A DNA stretch of 64,000 nt from JBCBKL01 sp963922565 (GCA_963922565.1 CAWUIQ010000017.1:6981-70980), one strand, 5' to 3'; positions 49,974-59,611 are shown, counted from the stretch's first letter. The notes: generated by a model not told the origin, from the sequence alone. Made by a program: numbers and translations.

Positions 49974-51365
49974 CTATTGCTTGATCGAAAAGGTTGGCAA
50001 AGCGGATGCTGGCTGAACCTGCGGCGCGGTCGGTGTGACCGAAGAATTCGTGCCGAGTGTCATCGAAGCCTTGCGCAGCAGCTCGGTCCGCTCCGGCTGT
50101 CCGGGGGCAAAAACCGCATCGGCCCCGGCATCGACAGCCTGAAGGCTGTGCTCATACCAGACACGGGCCATATCGGCCCGCTTCGCCGTGCCAAAGCCTT
50201 GTGACAGGTGATGGCCCATGAGCTCGCCATAGACCCCCTGCCCCATGGCATCGAGCAGCAAGGCCGACCCGATGGCCACATCCATATTGTCGGTCCGGTA
50301 CCCGACACCAAGGCAGATCTGCGCGGTGCCCTTCAGCTGATCAGGTGACATGCCCGTGCTGAGGATAAAGTCGCTGACCTCGGCGCGTACTTCCTGCATG
50401 GATTTCAGTGACAAGGCCGACACATAGTCTTTCATCGCCGGGCCGAAACCCTCACATTGACCCGCGATCTGGTCCGGGGTGAAGCCCTGAACCTTCGAAA
50501 TCGCGCTCTCACTGCTTGCGATGGCATATGTCCGCGCGAGGCAGAACTGTTCGTTCAGCGCCTGGTTGGGATCCGACATTGCCGCGACAGTCGTGAAGCC
50601 ACCGTTCGAATTCGTCAGCAGCGACACGGTATTGCAATGCGATGCGAGCGATTGCTGGCTTCCACCGCCAAGGAAGTTGGGCAAGGCCGGTGCAGCCGGG
50701 GCCGCCCCTGCAACGGTCGTCGTGGCGGAATCGTCTTCAGCCGGTGTCACGACCTTGGGTGGCGTGGGTGTGGCCACGACCGTGGTCGTTGTGGTCGTAC
50801 CCACGCTGGGTGCCGGCGCCTGAGGCGTGACGACGACCGTGGTCTGCGGCTGTGTCACATAAGGTGTCTGTGGCACAACCGGCTGACCCGACAGTTCCGC
50901 CCGATAGGTTTTGAGCAGGCCGCGCACACCTTCGGGGTTCTGTGCAATCAGCTGGGTCGTGGTATAGCCACCGGCCTGAGCCCGGTTGTATGACGTAATC
51001 AGAAGGTTCTGCTGAAACGGATCAAGATACCCGGTCGCAGGATAGCCCATATAGGCCTGATACGACGAAATCGCCGCACGCGAACGGCTGCCAAGCTGGC
51101 CATCAACCGTACCGGCATTGAACCCGAAATAGTTCAGAGATGCCTGGATCTGGCGACCTTCCTGGGTCGAGGGCAGACGCGACCGATACGTCTTGCGATA
51201 TGTTGTCCGTTTCTTACGCTGGGCTTCTTTCGTGGCTGCATGGCCGACCAGCCCGCCAATGATGGCACCCGCAACAAAGTCCCCGGCATCGGCTTCTACA
51301 CGCTCGGCTGGCGAAAGCGCCAACGAAAAGGCCAATACGGAAACGGCAATCGATTTATGAAACAT
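49974..51365 (-). CDS. Secreted peptidoglycan-binding domain protein
   Basis: 463 aa from ATG 51365, with TTGGAGGACGG upstream; the longer open frame to 51512 is not used. Signal peptide MFHKSIAVSVLAFSLALSPA. A glycine-zipper-like FVAGAIIGGLVGHAATKEA follows, then a PG_binding_1 domain (about residues 65-130: IQASLNYFGFNAGTVDGQLG, then SSYQAYMGYPATGYLD). A Pro/Thr/Val-rich linker of about 60 residues precedes a Cys-containing C-terminal domain of unknown type. It probably sits in the periplasm attached to the cell wall. Confidence 0.85.
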   Translation of the reverse strand: MFHKSIAVSVLAFSLALSPAERVEADAGDFVAGAIIGGLVGHAATKEAQRKKRTTYRKTYRSRLPSTQEGRQIQASLNYFGFNAGTVDGQLGSRSRAAISSYQAYMGYPATGYLDPFQQNLLITSYNRAQAGGYTTTQLIAQNPEGVRGLLKTYRAELSGQPVVPQTPYVTQPQTTVVVTPQAPAPSVGTTTTTTVVATPTPPKVVTPAEDDSATTTVAGAAPAAPALPNFLGGGSQQSLASHCNTVSLLTNSNGGFTTVAAMSDPNQALNEQFCLARTYAIASSESAISKVQGFTPDQIAGQCEGFGPAMKDYVSALSLKSMQEVRAEVSDFILSTGMSPDQLKGTAQICLGVGYRTDNMDVAIGSALLLDAMGQGVYGELMGHHLSQGFGTAKRADMARVWYEHSLQAVDAGADAVFAPGQPERTELLRKASMTLGTNSSVTPTAPQVQPASALPTFSIKQ

Positions 51366-51523
51366 AACCGTCCTCCAAGAAAATTGATGTCTCACATTAG
51401 CATCAGCAGAGACGCCGCCTAGTACTTTCTCAATGCAATGGTGGAATTCCACCGGTTTTCGCCACCTATTGCACTCAGCCTGTCGGGCGCTCATCTTGGG
51501 ATTGCAAAGCAAAGGGTCGCCCC

Positions 51524-52180
51524 ATGCCTGATTCTGCTCCCGAAATCGTTGATGTGGACATCGTGTCGGACGTCATGTGCCCGTGGTGCATCGTGGGGTT
51601 TCGGCAATTGGAACAGGCGCTCGGCCTGACAGGGATGGGCGCGCGGGTGCGGTGGCATCCGTTCGAGCTCAACCCCGGCATGCCCCCCGAGGGGCAGAAC
51701 CTGGCCGAGCATATCGCCGAAAAGTATGGATCGACGGCGGAACAATCCGCAAAGAACCGCCAACACCTCCGGACCTTGGGTGAAAGTCTGGGTATCCGGT
51801 TCGAATTCACCGAAGACAGCCGGATCGTGAATACGTTTCTCGCGCATCAGCTCCTCGATTTCGCATTGTCACAGGGTCGGCAGCATCCGTTGAAGCTCGC
51901 GCTGTTCGAGGCCCACTTCACGGAAGGCAAGGATGTGTCGGATATCGAGACATTGATAGAGGTCGCGGCTTCGGTTGGCCTTGACCACGAGGCGGCGCGA
52001 AATGCGCTCACGACACAGGCCCTTGCCGATACTGTCCGCGAGAAAGAGGCGTTTTGGACGTCGCGGGGCATATCCGGGGTGCCTTCCATGGTATTCAACG
52101 GCAAATACCTCGTGACCGGCGCGCAGGGCGCCGAGAACTACACCCAAATCCTTAGACAAGCTGCATCCGAGGCCGCGTGA
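51524..52180 (+). CDS. DsbA-family (FrnE-like) thiol oxidoreductase
   Basis: 218 aa, no signal peptide, so cytoplasmic. Active-site CPWC is at residues 19-22 in SDVMCPWCIVGFRQLEQAL. The helical insertion and the cis-Pro loop GVPSMVFNGKYLVTGAQG at the C-terminus follow FrnE proteins. They act as disulfide isomerases or in polyketide assembly. It overlaps lipB by 4 bases. The pair may share a redox theme, as lipoyl groups are dithiols. Confidence 0.88.
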   Translation: MPDSAPEIVDVDIVSDVMCPWCIVGFRQLEQALGLTGMGARVRWHPFELNPGMPPEGQNLAEHIAEKYGSTAEQSAKNRQHLRTLGESLGIRFEFTEDSRIVNTFLAHQLLDFALSQGRQHPLKLALFEAHFTEGKDVSDIETLIEVAASVGLDHEAARNALTTQALADTVREKEAFWTSRGISGVPSMVFNGKYLVTGAQGAENYTQILRQAASEAA

Positions 52181-52836
52181 TCGAGTGGAGGACCACCGCC
52201 GGCCTGACCGACTATCGGGAGGCCGAAGCCTGGATGGAGGCCCGCGCCACGGCGATCGCTGCAGGCGAGGCCGACGAATGCATCTGGCTGCTTGAACATC
52301 CACCACTTTACACGGCGGGTACGTCGGCAAAGCCGGCTGATCTGCTGGATCGTCGATTTCCGGTGCATGAGACACGGCGCGGCGGCCAGTACACCTATCA
52401 TGGCCCCGGGCAGCGCGTCGTTTACGTTATGCTTAACGTGGGCAAGCGCGGGCATGACGTGCGCCGGTTCGTCGAACAGCTCGAAGCATGGGTGATCGCG
52501 ACACTCGCCCAGTTCAACGTGCGGGGCGAGGTTCGCCAAGGGCGCGTGGGCGTCTGGGTCGAGCGACCGGAACGCCCCGCCCTTCCCGACGGCACCCCGC
52601 GCGAGGACAAGATCGCCGCGATCGGCATCCGCCTGCGCAAATGGGTCAGTTTCCACGGCCTTTCGATCAATGTCGAACCGGATCTCGAACATTTCGACGG
52701 GATCGTTCCCTGCGGGATCAGCGGCCACGGCGTTACCAGTCTGGTCGATCTGGGTCTTCCGGTCACGATGCAGGACGTCGATGCTGCGCTGATGCAGACC
52801 TTTTCATCGGTCTTTGAAACCGAGACCGTCGACTAG
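52177..52836 (+). CDS. lipB: Octanoyltransferase (lipoate biosynthesis)
   Basis: 219 aa from a GTG start overlapping the FrnE-like stop. It moves octanoyl from acyl carrier protein to lipoyl domains. Catalytic Cys179 lies in GIVPCGISGHGVTSL and Lys145 in EDKIAAIGIRL, with RRGGQYTYHGPGQ for the acyl tunnel. All catalytic residues are intact and length is normal for LipB. LipA is not in the window. Confidence 0.95.
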   Translation: MIEWRTTAGLTDYREAEAWMEARATAIAAGEADECIWLLEHPPLYTAGTSAKPADLLDRRFPVHETRRGGQYTYHGPGQRVVYVMLNVGKRGHDVRRFVEQLEAWVIATLAQFNVRGEVRQGRVGVWVERPERPALPDGTPREDKIAAIGIRLRKWVSFHGLSINVEPDLEHFDGIVPCGISGHGVTSLVDLGLPVTMQDVDAALMQTFSSVFETETVD

Positions 52837-52854
52837 ACCCCGGCACCGATCAAA

Positions 52855-53145
52855 TTAGTCCTCAAACTCCGCTTCCGGCGGACGTTCGGGTTGATCAGCA
52901 ACGTCAAAGACGGCACCGGGCTCCGGACAATCGACACCGTCGCAGCGGGTTGTCGAACGATCCATTTCGATCATGCCAAGCGCGGTCTTGAGGACAAAGG
53001 CATCGGAGCGGGCCGCGACAAGTTCGCCTTCCACGCTGACCGAGCCGTCGGGCGAGCTGAGTATCACGGTGGACGCCTGAGCCGCAGGCCCGCCAGAAAT
53101 CCAGAGAGCTGCGATCAAGATGCTGAATTGAATGGTATTCTTCAT
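52855..53145 (-). CDS. Small secreted hypothetical protein
   Basis: 96 aa from ATG 53145, preceded by GGGGAAGC; the in-frame extension to 53253 lacks coding character. Signal peptide MKNTIQFSILIAALWISGGP with cleavage near AQA. The mature part has VILSSPDGSVSVEGELVAAR and two Cys (TTRCDGVDCPEPG), with SVSVEGELV as in the N-terminal part of some secreted stress proteins. An acidic tail PPEAEFED ends it. Function unknown. It is divergent from ctaD. Confidence 0.75.
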   Translation of the reverse strand: MKNTIQFSILIAALWISGGPAAQASTVILSSPDGSVSVEGELVAARSDAFVLKTALGMIEMDRSTTRCDGVDCPEPGAVFDVADQPERPPEAEFED

Positions 53146-53419
53146 TGCTTCCCCTGTTACGTCATCGAATTTCGGCGCCGTGTTAACCCGGCCTTCATGG
53201 CGAAATATGGCCCATAGTGAGGAACGCAAACGATGCGCCGGAATAGCTGCCATGCACTCGGCGCAAGGCTTCGTTAACCTATTGGCCCCGCGACAATCTT
53301 ACTCTCTCTCGGACCGCTTCACGCATTGATGCGGCGACAGCGAACGACTAGAAGGTTTCGGAATCCGTGTGCGCAACGGGAACCGCGCGCGCGTCGCAAC
53401 CTAGCAGGAGGCACCCTTT

Positions 53420-55093
53420 ATGGCAGATGCAGCCATTCACGGGCACGAGCACGAAGACACGCGGGGTTTCTTCACCCGCTGGTTCATGTCCACCAACCAC
53501 AAAGATATCGGTATTCTTTACCTGATCACATCCGCCTTTGTCGGTTTCGTGTCGGTCGCGTTCACCGTTTACATGCGGATGGAACTTATGGATCCGGGCG
53601 TTCAGTACATGTGCCTGGAAGGCGCGCGGATGACCGCTGCCGCTCCGGGTGAATGTACGCCGAACGGGCACCTCTGGAATGTTCTGATCACGGGTCACGG
53701 CATCCTGATGATGTTCTTCGTGGTGATTCCGGCACTCTTCGGGGGGTTCGGTAACTACTTCATGCCCCTGCAGATCGGTGCGCCGGACATGGCGTTCCCA
53801 CGCATGAACAATCTGTCATTCTGGCTCTATGTCGCCGGTACGTCCCTGGCGATCTGCTCGGTCATATCTCCCGGTGGTAACGGCCAGCTGGGCTCGGGCG
53901 TGGGCTGGGTGCTCTATCCACCGCTTTCGGTAAACGAAGGCGGGATGTCGATGGATCTGGCCATTTTCGCCGTGCACGTATCGGGTGCGTCGTCGATCCT
54001 GGGTGCAATCAACATGATCACGACCTTCCTGAACATGCGTGCCCCGGGCATGACGCTCTTCAAGGTGCCGCTCTTCTCATGGTCGATTTTTGTCACGAGC
54101 TGGCTGATCCTGCTGTCGCTGCCGGTTCTTGCAGGCGCGATCACCATGCTGCTGATGGACCGGAACTTCGGCTTCACCTTCTTTGATCCGGCCGGTGGCG
54201 GTGATCCGGTGCTGTATCAGCACATCCTCTGGTTCTTCGGGCACCCCGAGGTCTACATCATCATCCTGCCGGGCTTTGGCCTCATCAGCCATGTGATCGC
54301 CACGTTCAGCCGCAAGCCTGTCTTCGGCTACCTGCCGATGGTCTGGGCGCTGATCGCGATTGGCGCTCTGGGCTTTGTCGTGTGGGCGCACCACATGTAC
54401 ACGGTCGGCATGTCGCTGAACCAGCAGGCTTACTTCATGCTGGCAACGATGGTCATCGCGGTCCCGACGGGGGTCAAGATCTTCTCGTGGATCGCGACGA
54501 TGTGGGGCGGCTCGGTCGAATTCAAGACACCGATGCTCTGGGCCTTCGGGTTCCTGTTCCTCTTCACTGTCGGCGGTGTGACGGGGATCGTGCTCAGCCA
54601 GGCGGCGGTCGACCGGTACTACCACGACACCTACTACGTGGTGGCGCACTTCCACTATGTGATGTCGCTCGGCGCGGTGTTCTGCATCTTCGCGGGTATC
54701 TACTTCTACCTGCCCAAGATGACGGGCCGTATGTATCCTGAATGGGCGGGCAAGCTGCACTTCTGGACCATGTTCATCGGTGCAAACATCACATTCTTCC
54801 CGCAGCACTTCCTGGGGCGGCAGGGCATGCCACGGCGCTACATCGACTATCCCGAGGCTTATGCGCTCTGGAATGCGGTGTCGTCATGGGGTGCATTCCT
54901 GTCCTTCGCGTCGTTCATCTTCTTCTTCGGTGTGATCTGGTACACGCTGCGCTCCGGCGCCCGCGTGACGGAAAACAACCCGTGGAACGAATACGCGGAT
55001 ACGCTGGAATGGACGCTGCCGTCGCCCCCACCTGAGCATACGTTCGAAATCCTGCCCAAGCAGGAAGAGTGGGACAACAAGCACGCGCACTAA
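53420..55093 (+). CDS. ctaD: Cytochrome c oxidase subunit I (aa3 type)
   Basis: 557 aa with AGGAGG 13 bases before the ATG. Twelve membrane helices. Haem a ligand His is in GHGILMMFFVVIPA; the CuB His and crosslinked Tyr in HPEVYIIILPGFG; further CuB His pair in WAHHMYTVGM; haem a/a3 ligands in VAHFHYVMSLGAVF. It reduces O2 and pumps protons. It stands alone, with no subunit II or III nearby, as is usual in Paracoccus and Rhodobacter relatives. A strong terminator follows 20 bases after the stop. Confidence 0.97.
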   Translation: MADAAIHGHEHEDTRGFFTRWFMSTNHKDIGILYLITSAFVGFVSVAFTVYMRMELMDPGVQYMCLEGARMTAAAPGECTPNGHLWNVLITGHGILMMFFVVIPALFGGFGNYFMPLQIGAPDMAFPRMNNLSFWLYVAGTSLAICSVISPGGNGQLGSGVGWVLYPPLSVNEGGMSMDLAIFAVHVSGASSILGAINMITTFLNMRAPGMTLFKVPLFSWSIFVTSWLILLSLPVLAGAITMLLMDRNFGFTFFDPAGGGDPVLYQHILWFFGHPEVYIIILPGFGLISHVIATFSRKPVFGYLPMVWALIAIGALGFVVWAHHMYTVGMSLNQQAYFMLATMVIAVPTGVKIFSWIATMWGGSVEFKTPMLWAFGFLFLFTVGGVTGIVLSQAAVDRYYHDTYYVVAHFHYVMSLGAVFCIFAGIYFYLPKMTGRMYPEWAGKLHFWTMFIGANITFFPQHFLGRQGMPRRYIDYPEAYALWNAVSSWGAFLSFASFIFFFGVIWYTLRSGARVTENNPWNEYADTLEWTLPSPPPEHTFEILPKQEEWDNKHAH

Positions 55094-55112
55094 GCGGCTT
55101 GAAGAAATGTCA

Positions 55113-55145
55113 AAAGGCCCCGGCGGAGACCGGGGCCTTTTTTTG
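55113..55145 (+). terminator. Rho-independent terminator of ctaD
   Basis: AAAGGCCCCGG pairs with CCGGGGCCTTT around CGGAGA, followed by a T-run (TTTTTTTTG). It begins 20 bases past the ctaD stop and is the clearest intrinsic terminator in the window. Confidence 0.9.
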
Positions 55146-55178
55146 TTTCAGGGGTAAAGGCCAGCAACGCGCGAAACC

Positions 55179-55241
55179 TTGGGTCGGCGGGCGGCTCTGT
55201 TTGACCCGGCACGGGTCAAACAGAGCCGTCCCGCCGCCCAA
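55179..55241. repeat. Long 30-bp hairpin with 3-base loop between ctaD and YHS genes
   Basis: Left arm 55179-55208 begins TTGGGTCGGCGGGCGG and right arm 55212-55241 ends GGGACGGC-reverse as CCGCCGCCCAA; the arms match at 28 of 30 positions, around GCA. The inner parts are GGCTCTGTTTGACCCG and CGGGTCAAACAGAGCC. It ends 3 bases before the YHS stop, so it may terminate that transcript, but is much longer than usual terminators and the ctaD terminator is already present. Confidence 0.6.
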
Positions 55242-55244
55242 ACA

Positions 55245-55703
55245 TCAATCCAGAACAGAAGGCCAGTTCGCGTCCGCCGCCGCGATCCGCCCGGGAATAT
55301 CCCGTTCCCACCGGCGCTGGATCCGCTTCGAGAAGTTCAGATAAAGCTTACCGTCCACGATCTTCCACGCCTCGGGCACGGTCGAGGCCGTGTAACCGTT
55401 GCTGACAGCCCATGAGCAATAGCCCCCATATTGCGGCGCATAGACTTGGGGATCTGCGGCAAAGGCTGCGCGGTTGGCCTCGCTCGTGAACCGCCACGTC
55501 GCTCCATTCCAGTCATGGGTGATCGCCGGATCACCAGCTACCGGCCGGCCTTCGGAGAAATAGGCAACGACATCCGTACCATCCACCGCAACGCCGCCTT
55601 CGGCATAGACCGGTGGCGTGGCCGCCCGGCCCTTCAGCGGCAACAGTGCCGCAACCGGGGCGGCACCAACGAGCATCAAAAGAGCGCGCCTTGAATGTTT
55701 CAT
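55245..55703 (-). CDS. YHS-domain protein, exported
   Basis: 152 aa from ATG 55703; longer frame to 55859 is not credible. N-terminus KHSRRALLMLVGAAPVAALL resembles a Tat-type SRRxLL signal. The YHS region has GGVAVDGTDVVAYFSEGRPV, WRFTSEANRAAFAADPQVY and PQYGGYCSWAVSNG, with one Cys, suggesting metal binding. These secreted YHS proteins are found in many Rhodobacterales, function unknown. A copper-related role beside cytochrome oxidase is possible but not shown. Confidence 0.82.
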   Translation of the reverse strand: MKHSRRALLMLVGAAPVAALLPLKGRAATPPVYAEGGVAVDGTDVVAYFSEGRPVAGDPAITHDWNGATWRFTSEANRAAFAADPQVYAPQYGGYCSWAVSNGYTASTVPEAWKIVDGKLYLNFSKRIQRRWERDIPGRIAAADANWPSVLD

Positions 55704-55903
55704 GATAACAATCCTCCGAAAATGCATCGCGTTTAGGGAAACATCGGACATCAGGATGCCTGCCTCCAGCCCTCTCACGGGCATGTGAAGCCTCGCTATC
55801 CGCCGTGCATCAATAGTCCGGATAGGACGACGCACAGGCTCGGAATAGACAGACGGCACAGCGGCACCCAGAATAGGGCGAACCGGGCTGCGACGGATAC
55901 AGG

Positions 55904-57133
55904 ATGCAACAAAAGGCCGATCTGGGGATCGAACCCATCACCAACTGGCTGATCACGCAGGGGATCGAGGGCACTGGCCAGGCCGATACTCTTGATGGGT
56001 ACTGCACTCGCATCCTCGCCGCCGGCATCCCGATCATGCGGGTCCATGTCTCCCAGCGGGCCTATCACCCGGAATTCGGCAGCATCAGCTTCGACTGGAA
56101 CAAGGACGCAGGGGTCGGCACGGTGCATCTTGCCCATGTCGCCACCCCGCGCGAGGGATGGGTCCAAAGCCCGCTCTATTTCCTGCTCGCGTCGAACGAG
56201 ACCGAGTTGCGCGAACCACTCAGGTCAAGCAACCAGCCGCATCGGTTTCCCTTTCTCGACGAATTGCGGGATCGGGGCGGCACCGACTATTTCGCGGCCA
56301 AGATGCGCTTTGACAAACTGGCCAACACCATGGCTATCGATCCCAATGACACGCCCGAGGGGCTGGTGATCTCGTGGGTCAGCGACGCGCCCGAGGGATT
56401 TTCAGAGGCGCATGTCGAAACCTTGCGCGCCTTGCTGCCCGCCCTTGGGCTCGCACTCAAGGCGGCGTCGAACCGACAAATGGCCAACGATGTCGCCGCC
56501 ACCTATCTGGGTGCCGATGCGGGACAACGGGTGCTCTCGGGTGAGATCGAGCGCGGTTCCTTCGAAACGATCAGTGCGGTGATCTGGTACTTCGATCTAC
56601 GGAGTTTCACGCGGATATCCGAAGAGACCGACGGACCGGAAACGATCGCCATGCTCAACGCCTATTTCGGCCAGGTGGTCGAAATCGTCGAGAACCGGGG
56701 CGGCAACGTGCTCAAGTTCATGGGCGACGGGTTGCTCGCCATCTTCCGCGATGAGGGCGGGCGCAACGCCGCGGACGAGGCCATTGCCGCAGCAAACGAA
56801 CTGCGCACCGCGCTCACGTGGCTCAACCAGGAACGCCGCGCGGACGATCAGGTTGTGACCGAGTACAGCCTCGCCCTGCACGCCGGTGATCTGTCTTATG
56901 GCAATATCGGCGGCAAGGCGCGGCTTGACTTCACCGTCATTGGCCCAGCCGTGAACCAGACCGCCCGTATCCTCGACTTCTGTTCGCAGCTTGGCCGCCC
57001 CCTGATCCTGTCCGAACAGATTGCCAAACGCGCGACGCGCGATACCGATCAGATCATCTCGCTCGGTCGCTACATGCTGCGGGGCGTCTCAAAGCCGCAG
57101 GAACTCTTCACACTCTGGACCCCGGAGGATTAA
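55904..57133 (+). CDS. Class III adenylate/guanylate cyclase
   Basis: 409 aa. The C-terminal catalytic domain (about residues 215-400) has AVIWYFDLRSFTRISEE with the first metal Asp and FMGDGLLAIFRDEGG with the second, plus IGPAVNQTARILDF. The N-terminal 200 residues resemble a GAF-like sensory region but I cannot be certain. No membrane segment. It is the second class III cyclase in this window and is unrelated in architecture to the 1062-aa one. Effector unknown. Confidence 0.88.
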   Translation: MQQKADLGIEPITNWLITQGIEGTGQADTLDGYCTRILAAGIPIMRVHVSQRAYHPEFGSISFDWNKDAGVGTVHLAHVATPREGWVQSPLYFLLASNETELREPLRSSNQPHRFPFLDELRDRGGTDYFAAKMRFDKLANTMAIDPNDTPEGLVISWVSDAPEGFSEAHVETLRALLPALGLALKAASNRQMANDVAATYLGADAGQRVLSGEIERGSFETISAVIWYFDLRSFTRISEETDGPETIAMLNAYFGQVVEIVENRGGNVLKFMGDGLLAIFRDEGGRNAADEAIAAANELRTALTWLNQERRADDQVVTEYSLALHAGDLSYGNIGGKARLDFTVIGPAVNQTARILDFCSQLGRPLILSEQIAKRATRDTDQIISLGRYMLRGVSKPQELFTLWTPED

Positions 57134-57178
57134 GCCCTAATCCTTTAGGTGATCGTGACAGGATGGTATCCTCGCCTC

Positions 57179-57664
57179 ATGCCCTATCGCTGGACAACCG
57201 AACCGGACGCCTCGACGCAGGAACTGCGTCTCTGGCCACACGAGTCCCTGCCACCCAAGGGTATGGTCGCATTCATCCTTGCTACCTTCACGCTCATCCT
57301 GATCCCGGCCGTTCCTCTTTTGGGGACGGTGGTGCTGTGGGGGCTTTTGCCGTTCCTGATGCTGGCGGTCTGGGGGATGTATTACGCCCTGCAGCGCAAT
57401 CACCATCAGCTGCAGATCAGCGAGGTCCTGACGCTTGACCAGAACCTGGCGCACCTTGTTCGGACAGAGCCGTCCGGCAAGACCAAGGAATGGGACTGCG
57501 ACCGGTATTGGACCCAGGTGACCAAGTACGACAAAGAGGGCCCGGTGCCCAACTACATCACGCTCAGGGGCAAGGGGCGCGAGGTCGAGATCGGCGCGTT
57601 CCTGAGCGAAGAGGAACGCATCGCGCTCTATGATGATCTGCTTAGGGTGATCAGGCGAGCGTAA
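57179..57664 (+). CDS. DUF2244-family membrane protein
   Basis: 161 aa from ATG 57179; a GTG at 57149 is an alternative. The start MPYRWTTEPDASTQELRLWP, followed by HESLPPKGMVAFILATFT and two membrane segments (about residues 28-70), is the DUF2244 pattern. The C-terminal soluble part includes WTQVTKYDKEGPVPNYITL. In Alphaproteobacteria the family occurs near cytochrome oxidase and related genes, but no function is known. It lies 45 bases after the cyclase. Confidence 0.82.
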   Translation: MPYRWTTEPDASTQELRLWPHESLPPKGMVAFILATFTLILIPAVPLLGTVVLWGLLPFLMLAVWGMYYALQRNHHQLQISEVLTLDQNLAHLVRTEPSGKTKEWDCDRYWTQVTKYDKEGPVPNYITLRGKGREVEIGAFLSEEERIALYDDLLRVIRRA

Positions 57665-57706
57665 GGCGCCCAAAAACGCAGTGCCCCTTCGTCAATCAGG
57701 ATACTG

Positions 57707-58171
57707 CTAGCCGGTACAAAGCCGGTCTTTGACCATCGGCCCGACCGAACCGAAATCCATCTGCCCCGTATATTTGGACTTCAAGACGCCCATAACCTTG
57801 CCCATGTCGCGGATGCTGTCGGCACCCACTTCGGCAATCGCGGCGTCAACGGCCTCTTCAGCCTCGTCATCGGACAGCTTTTGCGGCAGAAAATCCTCGA
57901 TGACCGCGATCTCGGCCTGCTCGCGTTCGGCGAGGTCAAGCCGTCCGCCTTCTTCGTAGGCGCGGGCGCTTTCTTTGCGCTGCTTGACCATTTTGCCAAG
58001 GATCGCAAGCACTTCGCCGCTGTCCACACCGTCGTCCTGACCGGCCGCGCGTGCGTCGATATCCTTGTCCTTGATGGCAGCGTTGATCAACCGCAGGGTC
58101 GACAACCTTTGTGTTTCTTTGTTTCGCATCGCCTCTTTCAAGGCTGACGAAATCTTTGCTCGCAGGTCCAT
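57707..58171 (-). CDS. GatB/YqeY-domain protein
   Basis: 154 aa from ATG 58171 with GGGAAAG upstream. The whole protein matches YqeY: STLRLINAAIKDKDIDARAA, ILGKMVKQRKESARAYEEGG, AEIAVIEDFLPQKLSDDEAE and MGKVMGVLKSKYTGQMDFGS. It resembles the tRNA-binding tail of GatB. It is divergent from carA, a pairing common in Alphaproteobacteria. The precise role is unknown. Confidence 0.92.
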   Translation of the reverse strand: MDLRAKISSALKEAMRNKETQRLSTLRLINAAIKDKDIDARAAGQDDGVDSGEVLAILGKMVKQRKESARAYEEGGRLDLAEREQAEIAVIEDFLPQKLSDDEAEEAVDAAIAEVGADSIRDMGKVMGVLKSKYTGQMDFGSVGPMVKDRLCTG

Positions 58172-58366
58172 CTGCTTTCCCATCCCCATGGGTTTCGATA
58201 AAGCCGCACCTTACCCAATCGCGCATCGCCACGCAATGATAGACGGAACCCGTAAGTCATTGATATCGTTACGTTCCCCAAAAATTGACAAGGTCTTGAC
58301 CCGGCTGCGCCATCCCACTAGTTTCCCGGCAATTTGCCCCCAACTCACCTGCTGCCGGAGAGCCCG

Positions 58367-59518
58367 ATGACCCCTGCCAAGCCCACAGCCTGCCTTGCCC
58401 TCGCTGACGGAACGCTCTTTTTCGGAGCCGGGTTCGGAGCAACGGGAGAGACCACGGCAGAGCTCTGTTTCAACACCGCCATGACGGGCTATCAGGAGAT
58501 CATGACCGACCCGTCCTATGCCGGTCAGGTAGTCACGTTTACCTTTCCCCATATCGGCAATGTGGGCGTTAACCCCGACGACGACGAGACAGGCGACCCC
58601 GTGGCAGAGGGTATGGTCGTCAAGTGGCAGCCGACCGCGCCGTCGAACTGGCGCGCGGCGCAGCACCTTTCCGACTGGCTTGCCTCGCGGGGCCGCATCG
58701 CGATCGGCGGCGTCGATACCCGCCGCCTGACACGCGCCATACGTAAGGCCGGCGCCCCGCATGTCGCCCTCGCTCACGACCCCGAGGGCAATTTCGACAT
58801 CGAAACGTTGCTGAAAAAGGCACGCGGGTTCAGCGGATTGGAAGGGTTGGACCTCGCCAAAGAGGTTACCTGCGCCCAGTCGTATCGCTGGGACGAGATG
58901 AGATGGGCGTGGCCTGACGGCTATACCCGCCAGACGGAACCCAAGCACAAGGTGGTTGCTCTGGACTACGGGGCGAAACGGAACATCCTGCGGTGCCTGG
59001 CTTCGGCTGGTTGCGACGTCACCGTTCTGCCAGCCACCGCGACCAGCGAAGAGGTGTTGGCCCACAACCCAGACGGCGTTTTTCTGTCGAATGGCCCCGG
59101 TGACCCGGCTGCGACGGGTGAATACGCGGTTCCGATGATCCGCGACATCCTTGATCAGACCGACCTGCCCCTCTTTGGCATTTGCCTTGGCCACCAGATG
59201 CTGGCGCTGGCACTTGGCGCGCGGACGATCAAGATGAACCACGGCCATCATGGCGCGAACCACCCGGTCAAGGATCTTGAAACCGGCAAGGTCGAGATCA
59301 CGTCGATGAATCACGGCTTTGCTGTCGATACGCAGACCCTGCCCGACGGTGTCATCGAAACCCACACATCGCTCTTTGACGGCTCTAATTGCGGCATCCG
59401 GATCGAAGGCAGGCCGGTCTATTCGGTGCAATACCACCCCGAAGCAAGCCCCGGCCCGCAGGACAGCTATTACCTCTTCGAACGGTTCGCCCGCGCCATG
59501 GATCAACGAAGCGCCTGA
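58367..59518 (+). CDS. carA: Carbamoyl-phosphate synthase small subunit
   Basis: 383 aa from ATG 58367, following CCGGAGAG. Glutaminase chain: catalytic Cys is in LFGICLGHQMLALALGA, with His and Glu in VQYHPEASPGPQDSYYLF. The N-terminal domain has DPSYAGQVVTFTFPHIGNVG and GVDTRRLTRAIRKAGAP. It supplies ammonia to the large subunit for arginine and pyrimidine synthesis. carB is not adjacent in this window, as usual in Rhodobacterales. Confidence 0.96.
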   Translation: MTPAKPTACLALADGTLFFGAGFGATGETTAELCFNTAMTGYQEIMTDPSYAGQVVTFTFPHIGNVGVNPDDDETGDPVAEGMVVKWQPTAPSNWRAAQHLSDWLASRGRIAIGGVDTRRLTRAIRKAGAPHVALAHDPEGNFDIETLLKKARGFSGLEGLDLAKEVTCAQSYRWDEMRWAWPDGYTRQTEPKHKVVALDYGAKRNILRCLASAGCDVTVLPATATSEEVLAHNPDGVFLSNGPGDPAATGEYAVPMIRDILDQTDLPLFGICLGHQMLALALGARTIKMNHGHHGANHPVKDLETGKVEITSMNHGFAVDTQTLPDGVIETHTSLFDGSNCGIRIEGRPVYSVQYHPEASPGPQDSYYLFERFARAMDQRSA

Positions 59519-59611
59519 GCGCAACTCGCCATTTCTGGCGATGATTAACCGCCTCTTAACCCTGCTCGGTCAAGGTCAACGCCGCCGTAACCAAGACCAG
59601 GCCGTTGTTAA

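Noticed and set aside
54077..54808. 243-aa frame antisense to ctaD
   Set aside because: The charged, His/Arg/Asp-rich translation is typical of antisense to a membrane protein gene; ctaD is certain.
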